From JARRQJ01 sp963761035 (GTDB lineage: Bacteria; Pseudomonadota; Gammaproteobacteria; DRLM01): a stretch of DNA of 64,000 nucleotides. The notes below the pieces were generated by a model that saw only the letters and a list, made by a program, of their open reading frames with translations, was not told where the DNA came from and did not search any database. The translations under genes were made by a program, and so were the position numbers. The stretch lies in contig CAVXFH010000002.1 of assembly GCA_963761035.1 (NCBI GenBank), positions 2,914,001-2,978,000 of the forward strand, given 5' to 3'. This document shows positions 9,525-16,815 of the stretch, in pieces. Positions within the stretch are counted from its first letter, which is position 1; every line of letters starts with the position of its first letter.

Positions 9525-9896
9525 ATGAGTGATAATAAGGCCAAACCAAACACCAAGATGCGGCAAAATATCCTCTCGGCGGTGATCAGGGACAAGGCTG
9601 CCCTCTATGAGGCATACATGCCGTTTATCAAAAACGGCGGTTTGTTCATCCCAACTAAAAGGACTTGCTCCTTGGGCGACGAAGTGTTCGTATTGCTTAC
9701 CTTGCTGGATGAGAACGAGAGGATACCCTTCGCCGGGCGCGTGGTATGGATCACACCCGAGGGCGCGCAAGGTAACCGCCAGGCAGGGATCGGCATTCAA
9801 TTTAACGATGACCAGGGCGGCAAAGCGGTTTGCAATAAGATAGAAACATATCTTGCCGGGACGCTCAAATCCGAACGTCCCACCCATACCATGTGA
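9525..9896 (+). CDS. pilZ: PilZ domain protein, type IV pilus type
   Basis: A 123-residue single-domain protein of the PilZ fold. The segment NGGLFIPTKR followed by FAGRVVWITPEGAQG and GIGIQF matches the type IV pilus assembly PilZ subfamily. That subfamily lacks the RxxxR c-di-GMP-binding motif seen in other PilZ proteins, and I see no such motif here. It therefore probably acts through protein contacts (PilB/FimX in known systems) rather than by binding nucleotide. The placement between holB and tatD is the same as in Pseudomonas. No pilus structural genes are in the window. Confidence 0.88.
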   Translation: MSDNKAKPNTKMRQNILSAVIRDKAALYEAYMPFIKNGGLFIPTKRTCSLGDEVFVLLTLLDENERIPFAGRVVWITPEGAQGNRQAGIGIQFNDDQGGKAVCNKIETYLAGTLKSERPTHTM

Positions 9897-9924
9897 CGCT
9901 GTTTAAGTTCCAATCTCTTCGTCC

Positions 9925-10719
9925 ATGTCTCTATCCTTAGTCGATTCCCATTGCCATTTGGATCGTCTGGATCTCACCAAGTTGGGCGGCGATCTCGATA
10001 CCGTCATGGCTATGGCGCGTCAACAAGGCGTTTCCCACGTGTTGTGCGTGTGCATTGATATGGACAATTGCCTGGCGGTAAGGGCATTAGCCGATCACTA
10101 TTCCCATGTGTTCGCCTCGGTGGGGGTACATCCTAACGAGAAGGATACCCGCGATCCTGAAGTGCAGGAATTGGTGGATTTAGCGCAAGCAGCCAAAGTC
10201 GTAGCCATCGGCGAGACAGGGCTCGATTACTTTCACGGCCAAGGCGATCTGAAATGGCAGCGCGAGCGTTTCCGCCGCCATATACGCGCCGCGAAGCAGT
10301 GCGGTAAGCCGCTGATTATCCACAGCCGTGATGCTAAGGAAGATACACTAAGGATCATGCGCGAGGAGGGGGCCGCCGAAATCGGCGGGGTGATGCATTG
10401 CTTTACAGAGGACTGGGCGATGGCGGAACAGGCCATGGCGCTCAATTTTTACATCTCTTTTTCCGGGATCGTCACCTTCCGCAACGCTGAGTCGCTTCGC
10501 GATGTAGCGCGACGTGTGCCGCTCGATCGCTTGCTGGTGGAGACGGATGCACCCTATCTGACCCCGGTACCATACCGCGGCAAGAGCAATCAGCCCGCCT
10601 TTGTGCGCATCGTTGCGGAGCAAATCGCGGAAGTCCGTAACGTGTCCGTAGAAACTATCGCCCAGGCAACCACCAGCAATTTTTTTCAATTATTCCAGAG
10701 TGCTAAGCCAGTTTCTTAA
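9925..10719 (+). CDS. tatD: TatD family metal-dependent hydrolase
   Basis: TatD proteins are cytoplasmic TIM-barrel metallohydrolases. Family members act as 3'-5' DNA exonucleases. Metal ligands are visible in order: DSHCHLD (His7, His9), GETGLDYFHG, IIHSRDA, MHCFTE and ETDAPYLTP. The 264-residue length is normal. This is the last gene of the long + strand run. It converges with the aminotransferase gene, and only 17 AT-rich bases lie between the two stop codons. The exact paralogue (TatD or YcfH-like) cannot be settled by eye; the operon context with holB favours the YcfH type. Confidence 0.92.
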   Translation: MSLSLVDSHCHLDRLDLTKLGGDLDTVMAMARQQGVSHVLCVCIDMDNCLAVRALADHYSHVFASVGVHPNEKDTRDPEVQELVDLAQAAKVVAIGETGLDYFHGQGDLKWQRERFRRHIRAAKQCGKPLIIHSRDAKEDTLRIMREEGAAEIGGVMHCFTEDWAMAEQAMALNFYISFSGIVTFRNAESLRDVARRVPLDRLLVETDAPYLTPVPYRGKSNQPAFVRIVAEQIAEVRNVSVETIAQATTSNFFQLFQSAKPVS

Positions 10720-10736
10720 GCATAATCTTAAGCCAT

Positions 10737-11882
10737 CTAATAATTACTAATTAGTTTAACTACATTCCTTAAGTGATCTTTTTTACTATAGAAATGTGGA
10801 GATAACCGAATGCCTCCCCCGCGTTGTGCGCATACTATGCCGCGCTCTGATAGATATTGCCACAGCAAATCCGGATCGGCATGTTGATGGCGAAAGGTGA
10901 CAATCCCCGCATACCGATCGCTAGCCGTAGGCGTCACCAGTTGCAATTGATGTAAACGTCCCAGGCGATCCAATAAATATTCAGCGTTATCGAGCGCGAG
11001 GTGCGACACTACATCCATCCCTATCTCCAATAATAAGGAAAGGCTGGCATGCAGGGCGTGTATGCCCAGCATATTGGGGCTACCACACTCGAAACGCCGC
11101 GCCGAGCGGGCGGGTTGCCACTCGCGGTGTTCATAATCACCGGCTTGTTCAATCATATGCCAGCCAAATTGATGCAGTCGCATTTGTTCCCGCAGCGCTG
11201 CGCGGCAAAAGAATACCGCCACGCCTTCCGGACCGAGCATCCACTTGTGGCCATCTGCGACTACAAAGTCGGCATGGATATTCTGTGCGTCCATCGGCAG
11301 CACACCAAGGCTCTGGATGGCATCGACACAAAATAATTTATCGTGGGTACGGCAATAACCGCCCAGGCGCTGCAAATCCAGTCGAATGCCACTGGCGTAC
11401 TGGACGGAACTTACCGCCAGTAACCGCGTGCGGTCATTAACAAGGCCTAACAAAGCATCTTCAGGGCTAGTCCCGCTGCGTAAGTCCGCCTCCCGCAACT
11501 CCACTCCCCGGTCTTTCAACGATTCCCAGACAATACAATTGGAGGGAAATTCCTCGTTGCTTATGACAACGTTGTCGCCCGCCAGCCAGTTCAAGCCATG
11601 CGCGATTACCGACAACCCTTCCGAAGTATTCTTAAGTAACGCGATATCATCGCTATGAGGGGCGTTTAGCAGGGTACGCAGCTGTTCCCGCAGTGCCCGC
11701 TCGGTGGCTAACCATCGATTGTAATTACGCGCCCCCATGGTGGCATTTTCCTCGGCGAAGGCTGCGACGGCTTGTGCAGTGCGTCGCGGCCAAGGAGCAA
11801 CGGCGGCATGATTGAGATAGATCAGACTCGGGATCTGATTAAATTCGTTTGAAAATTCATTATAAATATCTCTAATTAACAT
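10737..11882 (-). CDS. class V aminotransferase
   Basis: A 381-residue PLP-dependent enzyme of the cysteine desulfurase / isopenicillin-N epimerase group. The PLP lysine is Lys213 in DGHKWMLGPEG, with Asp187 in CVDAIQS as the ring-nitrogen partner. The N-terminal YLNHAAVAPWP matches epimerase-like members. I do not see the active-site cysteine loop that defines SufS or IscS, so a desulfurase role is not supported. It stands alone between tatD and the dif array. Its substrate cannot be told from sequence. Confidence 0.85.
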   Translation of the reverse strand: MLIRDIYNEFSNEFNQIPSLIYLNHAAVAPWPRRTAQAVAAFAEENATMGARNYNRWLATERALREQLRTLLNAPHSDDIALLKNTSEGLSVIAHGLNWLAGDNVVISNEEFPSNCIVWESLKDRGVELREADLRSGTSPEDALLGLVNDRTRLLAVSSVQYASGIRLDLQRLGGYCRTHDKLFCVDAIQSLGVLPMDAQNIHADFVVADGHKWMLGPEGVAVFFCRAALREQMRLHQFGWHMIEQAGDYEHREWQPARSARRFECGSPNMLGIHALHASLSLLLEIGMDVVSHLALDNAEYLLDRLGRLHQLQLVTPTASDRYAGIVTFRHQHADPDLLWQYLSERGIVCAQRGGGIRLSPHFYSKKDHLRNVVKLISNY

Positions 11883-11968
11883 GGAAAACGAGCCCCATCC
11901 GAGCGAAAGAAATTACGCTAACAAGGGCATGGTTTACACTCAAGTGCTTAGTGAGCCACCCTCGCAAT

Positions 11969-11996
11969 TATGTGCACAATGTATACGACTTCGCAT
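11969..11996 (+). other. degenerate dif-like site (site 1)
   Basis: A 28-base stretch aligned on the same frame as dif. The central hexamer TGTATA is exact. The left (XerC-side) arm TATGTGCACAA matches 7 of 11 dif bases. The right (XerD-side) arm CGACTTCGCAT matches only 4 of 11. Its right arm starts with CGA, as in site 2. I read it as the left boundary of an array of Xer-integrated units. Confidence 0.6.
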
Positions 11997-12001
11997 GGAG
12001 A

Positions 12002-12245
12002 TTACTCATCGGGTGCGACCCCCAGGGTTCTAAGAAGCTGCCGGTCCCAGTGCGCACGATAAAGATTCGGACTGCCGATCCATCCCACTTCATCAAGGTT
12101 CTCCGCTTTCAGGTGGAGCAGGGTACGCGCCACAGAGGCACCCCATCGACCCGCCACCGTCGCAACGTCGTCATGCCTCCCCAAACAAGCCCGCGCATTT
12201 TGCACGCTTGATAGAATAGATTCCCAAGGAGGCGTCAGCCGTCAC
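12002..12245 (-). pseudogene. decayed copy of the DUF3653-like gene
   Basis: This is a broken copy of the gene at 12458-12952. A GTG replaces the intact copy's ATG, followed by TADASLG and then KCAGLF (against NCGGLF). The central region with the other cysteines is deleted. The helix-turn-helix end reads TTLRRWRVDGVPLW in one frame, then continues as ARTLLHLKAENLDEVGW in another, so there is a frameshift. A second deletion removes the part matching WRILRGELYAPG. The tail LYRAHWDRQLLRTLGV matches IYRARWDRQILHNLGI. The upstream non-coding sequence is also recognisably related, so a whole unit was duplicated and not only the gene. Confidence 0.8.
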
Positions 12246-12418
12246 CGCGACACCTCTCCAGGTTACAGAAGACCTGTTTTTCGACCGACCCCGGTGTTCA
12301 ATTCGCTCCGATAAGTTATTGATTCTCTGTTTTGGGCCTCTGTAGGAAGAAGGTATACATAAAAGATCGGGATTTATGAGTTGTATATATATATCAAGAC
12401 CCCCGTGCTGCCTCAAAT

Positions 12419-12446
12419 AGTTCGCATAATGTATACGAAAGAAAAG
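12419..12446 (+). other. dif-like site (site 2)
   Basis: The second site of the array. The XerC-side arm AGTTCGCATAA matches 9 of 11 dif bases and the centre TGTATA is exact. The XerD-side arm CGAAAGAAAAG matches 4 of 11. It lies between the decayed and intact gene units, 450 bases from site 1 and 744 bases from site 3 (centre to centre). A good XerC arm joined to a poor XerD arm is what attachment sites of Xer-exploiting elements typically look like. Confidence 0.75.
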
Positions 12447-12457
12447 AAGATAACACG

Positions 12458-12952
12458 TCATGGCGTAATCCCCAGGTTATGTAAAATCTGGCGATCCCAG
12501 CGGGCCCGGTAGATATCCTCCGGCCGGAAACCCTTCTCCAAGCCAGGCGCGTACAACTCGCCGCGGAGGATCCTCCACTCCGGCCACCCCAGATGACCCA
12601 AGTATCCCGCTTTGAGCTCCAGGAGGGTCTGGGCCCAGAGGGGCACCCCGTTTGCCCGCCACCGCGTCAGCGTGTACGGGTGACGCCCTACAAAGGCCGC
12701 GAGCTCTGCATCAGTGAGCCCGGCCTCTTGGCGTAGCTCTGAGAGAGGCACGTTGCAAGTGAAGCATTGACCACGAGCCAGGTGGCGCTGCCCCCTCACG
12801 AGTAAAGGGGCACTATTGCGATACCCTTGACTCGTACACCCCCGCTGTTCGCCACGTGGCAGGGGGCTGACGCCCCGATTATCCAAAGAAAAAAGACCGC
12901 CGCAGTTTGTGCAGCAGGTCAAAGAGGTTCCCAGGGAAGCGTCAGCCGTCAT
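12458..12952 (-). CDS. Cys-rich HTH / DUF3653-like protein in dif unit
   Basis: A 164-residue protein with three visible parts. The first is a possible zinc ribbon with Cys13, 14, 17, 39, 63 and 66. The second is a helix-turn-helix-like segment, LTDAELAAFVGRHPYTLTRW (79-98). The third is a C-terminal block with GWPEWRILRGELYAPG and YRARWDRQIL, like the DUF3653 family known from phages, including filamentous phages of xanthomonads (from memory). The start is set at ATG because the decayed copy is conserved exactly from that codon; the frame is open 73 codons further upstream. A DNA-binding regulator is the likeliest role. It is the only intact gene between dif-like sites 2 and 3. Confidence 0.75.
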   Translation of the reverse strand: MTADASLGTSLTCCTNCGGLFSLDNRGVSPLPRGEQRGCTSQGYRNSAPLLVRGQRHLARGQCFTCNVPLSELRQEAGLTDAELAAFVGRHPYTLTRWRANGVPLWAQTLLELKAGYLGHLGWPEWRILRGELYAPGLEKGFRPEDIYRARWDRQILHNLGITP

Positions 12953-13059
12953 GGCGCCACCCCCCCGAGTTCCCTGCGTTCGTCCCCCAATCGACCCGGT
13001 GCTCGATTTTCCTCCGATAAGCCGTTGATCCTTGGTTCCGGGCCTCTGTAGCAAGAAGG

Positions 13060-13087
13060 TATATATAAAAGCAATATGCTGTGTGAA
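13060..13087 (-). promoter_or_regulatory. candidate promoter of the dif-unit gene
   Basis: On the minus strand, TTCACA is followed after 16 bases by TATATA. The -10 neighbourhood CTTTTATATATACC is conserved in the decayed unit as CTTTTATGTATACC, while flanking bases differ. That favours a functional element, but the assignment is by eye only. Confidence 0.4.
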
Positions 13088-13116
13088 TTGTGCTAAGTAT
13101 ATAGTTAAACCCAGCC

Positions 13117-13158
13117 GGGGCCCGGAAAAGCGCGCTCCGCGCGCTCCTTCCCGGCCCC
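13117..13158. repeat. large GC-rich hairpin next to dif
   Basis: The arm at 13117-13135 and its near-complement at 13139-13158 can form a stem of about 19 base pairs, with one bulge and one or two mismatches, closed by a three-base loop. GCGCGC pairs with GCGCGC next to the loop, and GGGGCC pairs with GGCCCC at the base. No T-tract follows on either strand, so it is not a classical terminator. It ends four bases before the dif site, inside the intact unit. The decayed unit does not keep it. Confidence 0.75.
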
Positions 13159-13162
13159 CAAT

Positions 13163-13190
13163 TGTGCGCATAATGTATATTATGTTAAAT
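13163..13190 (+). other. dif: chromosome dimer resolution site dif
   Basis: The left arm TGTGCGCATAA, centre TGTATA and right arm TTATGTTAAAT match the E. coli dif site, as I know it, at 27 of 28 positions; only the first base differs. XerC binds the left arm and XerD the right arm. FtsK activates recombination here to resolve chromosome dimers at division. The call is supported by the change of coding strand at this point: mostly + to the left and mostly - to the right, as expected at the replication terminus. ftsK is in the same window. Confidence 0.93.
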
Positions 13191-13335
13191 TAATAAAACT
13201 GGTACGTCAGCTTCTTGGCTTCGATCCTCTACCTAGGCCTGGAAGTTGTTACCGTCGGTTGTAACGGCTTTAACGGGTTAGCTTACTCTGCCGATCCAAC
13301 AAATCGATGGATGGTGCTATTACTATTTAAACAAG

Positions 13336-13369
13336 AGGCCCGATCATCAAATTGATCGGGCCTTTTTAT
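13336..13369 (+). terminator. strong intrinsic terminator
   Basis: An 11-base perfect stem (AGGCCCGATCA with TGATCGGGCCT, six-base loop) is followed by TTTTTAT on the + strand. The opposite strand has only a weak T-rich tail, yet the nearest gene to end here is the minus-strand HU-like gene. It may serve that gene in reverse, or end an unrecognised + strand transcript beginning near dif. Confidence 0.85.
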
Positions 13370-13400
13370 AACGTCTTTATAACGTCAATCAGCTTCCAGT

Positions 13401-13763
13401 TTATTGGACCATTTCCTTTAACTTTTTCAGCGCCACAACTTTCACGACGGTGCGTGCAGGTTTGGCCTTGAACATGGTCTCTTCCCCGGTAAAGGGATTG
13501 ATCCCTTTGCGAGCTTTTGTGGCCTTTTTATGGATCGTTTTGATCTTGAAAAGACCGGGCATCTTGAACTCTCCGGGGCCTTTGGGTTTCACGTGCCGCG
13601 ATATGGTGTTGGCCAATTCGTCGATCACGTTGCCGACATCTTTACGAGACAGCCCAGTGCTTCCGGCGATGCTGGTTAACAGCTCGGATTTCGTGAACGG
13701 ATCTTTCACTGGGCCCGCCTTTGCTGCTTTAGCTGCTTTGGGGGTTGCTTTCTTTTTCGCCAT
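13401..13763 (-). CDS. HU-family DNA-binding protein with basic tail
   Basis: A nucleoid protein of the HU/IHF fold that would bend and compact DNA. After a Lys/Ala-rich N-terminal tail of about 20 residues (MAKKKATPKAAKAAKAG), the core runs from FTKSELLTSIA through the DNA-binding arm with ARKGINPFTGEE to KALKKLKE-like helices. Length 120 residues compares with about 90 for ordinary HU; the extra part is the basic tail. A GGGAAGGAAG ribosome site precedes the ATG. It is the first gene to the right of dif. The tail probably adds nonspecific DNA contact, by analogy with other tailed HU proteins. Confidence 0.9.
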   Translation of the reverse strand: MAKKKATPKAAKAAKAGPVKDPFTKSELLTSIAGSTGLSRKDVGNVIDELANTISRHVKPKGPGEFKMPGLFKIKTIHKKATKARKGINPFTGEETMFKAKPARTVVKVVALKKLKEMVQ

Positions 13764-13992
13764 ACTTCCTTCCCTTGTTTGAGTAGATTTAAGCGCGAGA
13801 ATGCACCGTGCATTAAATTAGTAGAAAAACCGGTAAATTTCCAGTAAAAAATGCATCCAAGTGTTTGGCGCCGCCGTTTCGTTTACGGCCGGCATACCAA
13901 TACTCTCTGGAAAGCCCATCTCAGACGCTAGAAGAATATGCCGGCGAGTGCTCATTTAACCGTGATTTTCTACAAGGAAACGCGGGCTAAAT

Positions 13993-14083
13993 TGGTGCCC
14001 GGGACCGGAATCGAACCGGTACAGCCATTTTAAAGGCCGGCGGATTTTAAGTCCGCTGCGTCTACCTATTCCGCCACCCGGGC
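13993..14083 (-). tRNA. leuZ: tRNA-Leu (TAA)
   Basis: A 91-base class II tRNA with a long variable arm. The acceptor pairs GCCCGGG with CCCGGGC and CCA is encoded. The anticodon loop on the minus strand reads CTTAAAA, giving anticodon TAA. Third of a Gly-Cys-Leu cluster after pgsA, the same order as glyW-cysT-leuZ in E. coli. Confidence 0.95.
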
Positions 14084-14137
14084 TGAAGAGCTACGCATTG
14101 TATCGTGACGATATAGCAGCGAAAAGCAAAATAGGTA

Positions 14138-14211
14138 TGGAGGCTGGGGTCGGAATCGAACCGGCGTCCACGGCTTTGCAGGCCGCTGCATAACCACTCT
14201 GCCACCCAGCC
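14138..14211 (-). tRNA. cysT: tRNA-Cys (GCA)
   Basis: A 74-base tRNA with acceptor GGCTGGG pairing CCCAGCC and encoded CCA. The anticodon loop contains TGCAA (anticodon GCA), and the T-loop GGTTCGATTCC is standard. Middle gene of the Gly-Cys-Leu cluster. Confidence 0.96.
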
Positions 14212-14265
14212 TGCGAAAACCTCAGACTCTGCTCGCAACCCTGCGAAATACACGCGTAAATAATT

Positions 14266-14341
<76 letters not shown>

Positions 14342-14391
14342 TGTGACCCTGGTCAAGTAGGCGGTCTATTGTATCCACAGCGCGGTGGCTG

Positions 14392-14961
14392 TCAACCTGT
14401 GCCGTGACGGTCCTTTGTCAGCAGTACCATCCACGCCGCCCGCAGGTAAGAGAACATGGACCATAAAGTCAATCCTGCCGCCACATAGAGCAAGACAAAG
14501 CCAATTACCGGGGTATCCAAGCCGAAGAACGGCTCATGGTATAGCAATAGAATCAAGGCCACAATTTGTACGGCAGTTTTATATTTCCCAAGAAAGGAAA
14601 CCGCTACGCGGGCGCGTTCCCCCAATTCCGCCATCCACTCCCGCAAGGCTGAAACCGCGATTTCTCGCCCGATGATCACCGCTGCTGGAATAGCCATCAT
14701 TGCATTGGGATGAGTCTGCATCAGCAATATTAGGGCCACCGCCACCATGAGCTTATCCGCCACTGGGTCCAGAAATGCACCGAACGCCGAAGTTTGATTG
14801 AGTCGCCTGGCCAGGTAACCGTCAAACCAATCCGTCACTCCGGCGAAGATAAAGATAGCGGTGGTTGCGACATTCGCCCAGGTCACGGGCAAATAATAGG
14901 CAAGGACGAAGATGGGGATCAATCCAATGCGTATTAAGGTTAAAATTATCGGTATATTCAT
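14392..14961 (-). CDS. pgsA: phosphatidylglycerophosphate synthase
   Basis: PgsA makes phosphatidylglycerophosphate from CDP-diacylglycerol and glycerol-3-phosphate, the committed step to phosphatidylglycerol. The 189-residue membrane protein contains the CDP-alcohol phosphotransferase signature DGYLAR ... GAFLDPVADK. Several hydrophobic segments follow. The start MNIPIILTLIRIG matches the family; the frame is open 12 codons further upstream, but those overlap uvrC. It begins 10 bases after the uvrC stop, as in the E. coli uvrC-pgsA operon, and leads into three tRNA genes. Confidence 0.95.
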   Translation of the reverse strand: MNIPIILTLIRIGLIPIFVLAYYLPVTWANVATTAIFIFAGVTDWFDGYLARRLNQTSAFGAFLDPVADKLMVAVALILLMQTHPNAMMAIPAAVIIGREIAVSALREWMAELGERARVAVSFLGKYKTAVQIVALILLLYHEPFFGLDTPVIGFVLLYVAAGLTLWSMFSYLRAAWMVLLTKDRHGTG

Positions 14962-14971
14962 GAGGGGCGGA

Positions 14972-16801
14972 TTACAGGCGATCGTCGTGGAATACATCGT
15001 ATATACGCTGTGCTAGCGCCCGGCTGATGCCCTGTACCTTGGCCAACTCCTCTATACCTGCTCGTGCGACTTCCTGCAGTCCCCCCAGGCGGGTCAATAA
15101 CAAACGGCGTCGCTTTGGACCGAGGCCCGGAATCCGCTCCAGAGGTGATGTCCTGCGCGCCTTGCCGCGACGCTGGCGATGCCCGGTGACGGCAAAACGG
15201 TGGGCCTCGTCGCGAATTTGCTGAATAAGATGCAATGCCGGCGAATCCGTAGGCAGTATAATGGCCCGCTTCTCCCCGGACAAGAACAAGGTTTCGGCGC
15301 CGGCCTTGCGCCCCGGCCCTTTGGCGACGCCGATAATTGTAGGGTCTCCGATCTGCAATTCCTCTAGCACTTTCGCGGCCTCCGCGACCTGCCCTTTACC
15401 GCCGTCAATAAATATAATGTCGGGCAATTTCCCCTCCTCCTGCCGGAGGCGGGTGTATCTCCGTAATAGGGCCTGATGCAGTGCACCGTAATCGTCCCCC
15501 GGTGTAATGCCCTCGATATTAAAGCGACGGTAATCGCTCTTGAGCGGCCCCTCCGTCTCGAATACCACACAGGAAGCTACCGTAGCTTCGCCAAAGGTAT
15601 GACTGATATCGAAGCACTCAACCCGTTGTGGCCGGTCCGCCAGATTTAAAGCCTCTTGCAAAGCCTCAAAGCGTTGCAAAGTATTGGCCTTATTGGCCAA
15701 CTGCCGGGTAATGGCGTGCTCGGCATTGGCAGCAGCCAAACTCAGCCATCGCGCCCGTTCACCGCGTACCTTATGGGTAATCGCCACCCGGTGCTTGGTT
15801 TGTGTCTCTAAGGCGCTCTCCAATAATCCTCTATCCGCAATGGCGTGATTCACCAAAATCTCGGCGGGCACTTCCCTGCCTATGTAATACTGTGGCAGAA
15901 AGGCCGCCAAGACATCGGCTGCATCGGCATCTTGAATATGCTGCGGATATAATGTCTTATTGCCCAACACGCGGCCGGCCCGGACATAAAACACCTCCAC
16001 ACAGGCGATACCGTGCCGGACATCGCAGGCAATTACGTCCAGGTCTCCCCGCTCGCCGCTCACATATTGCTTTTCCTGAATGTGATTCAGAGTTGCTATC
16101 TGATCGCGGTAACGCGCGGCCTCTTCGAAGTGTAATTGTTTTGCAGCAGTTTCCATACGCGCTATCAGCTCGCCGACTACCTGGGCATTTTTGCCCTCAA
16201 GAAACAACACGGCGTGACGTACGTCCTGCTGGTAAGTCTCTCTTTCCACCAACTCGACACAAGGGGCCGTGCAGCGTTTGATTTGATACTGGAGGCAGGG
16301 CCGGGAGCGGTTGCGATAAAAACTGTCCTCGCATTGCCGCACAGGAAATAATTTTTGGAGCAGCTGCAAACTTTCGCGTACCGCCGAGGCCGAGGGGTAA
16401 GGGCCGAAATAGCGGCCCTTTTCCCTCTTGCTCCCGCGATAAAAGCCGAAACGCGGAAAATCGTCGTGGGCGGAAAGATGGATATAGGGATAACTTTTAT
16501 CGTCCCGCAGCAACACGTTATATCGCGGCTTGAAGTCCTTGATAAGGTTGTTCTCAAGGATCAGGGCCTCACCCTCTGTGCGGGTCACGGTCACCTCGAC
16601 GTGATGTATCTGCGCTATCATCACTTGGGTCTTGACCGGCATGCCGCTACGACGGAAGTAACTGGCCAGACGTTTTTTCAAATTGCGGGCCTTGCCCACA
16701 TAGAGCACCTTGCCTTGACTGTTCACCATACGGTAAACGCCCGGACGGCTGGTCAGCGTCCTGAGAAAACCCTTGGCATCAAAGTTTATTGGGTGCGGCA
16801 C
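14972..16801 (-). CDS. uvrC: excinuclease ABC subunit C
   Basis: UvrC makes both incisions around a lesion bound by UvrB in nucleotide excision repair. The order of domains is: GIY-YIG nuclease (PGVYRMVNSQGKVLYVGKAR, near residue 23), Cys-rich and UVR region (YQIKRCTAPC; HFEEAARYRDQI), RNase H-like nuclease (CFDISHTFGE, FIDGGKGQ), and two helix-hairpin-helix motifs (IPGLGPKRRRLL; VQGISRALAQRIYD). I chose a GTG start giving 609 residues, against 610 in E. coli. The frame is open 42 codons further upstream, but those codons overlap the preceding glycosylase gene. No good ribosome site marks the start. Confidence 0.95.
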   Translation of the reverse strand: MPHPINFDAKGFLRTLTSRPGVYRMVNSQGKVLYVGKARNLKKRLASYFRRSGMPVKTQVMIAQIHHVEVTVTRTEGEALILENNLIKDFKPRYNVLLRDDKSYPYIHLSAHDDFPRFGFYRGSKREKGRYFGPYPSASAVRESLQLLQKLFPVRQCEDSFYRNRSRPCLQYQIKRCTAPCVELVERETYQQDVRHAVLFLEGKNAQVVGELIARMETAAKQLHFEEAARYRDQIATLNHIQEKQYVSGERGDLDVIACDVRHGIACVEVFYVRAGRVLGNKTLYPQHIQDADAADVLAAFLPQYYIGREVPAEILVNHAIADRGLLESALETQTKHRVAITHKVRGERARWLSLAAANAEHAITRQLANKANTLQRFEALQEALNLADRPQRVECFDISHTFGEATVASCVVFETEGPLKSDYRRFNIEGITPGDDYGALHQALLRRYTRLRQEEGKLPDIIFIDGGKGQVAEAAKVLEELQIGDPTIIGVAKGPGRKAGAETLFLSGEKRAIILPTDSPALHLIQQIRDEAHRFAVTGHRQRRGKARRTSPLERIPGLGPKRRRLLLTRLGGLQEVARAGIEELAKVQGISRALAQRIYDVFHDDRL

Positions 16802-16815
16802 GTAACGATAGCCGC

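Noticed and set aside
12827..13051. 74-codon + strand frame over the dif-unit gene
   Set aside because: Not preserved in the decayed copy, whereas the minus-strand frame shows protein-level similarity.
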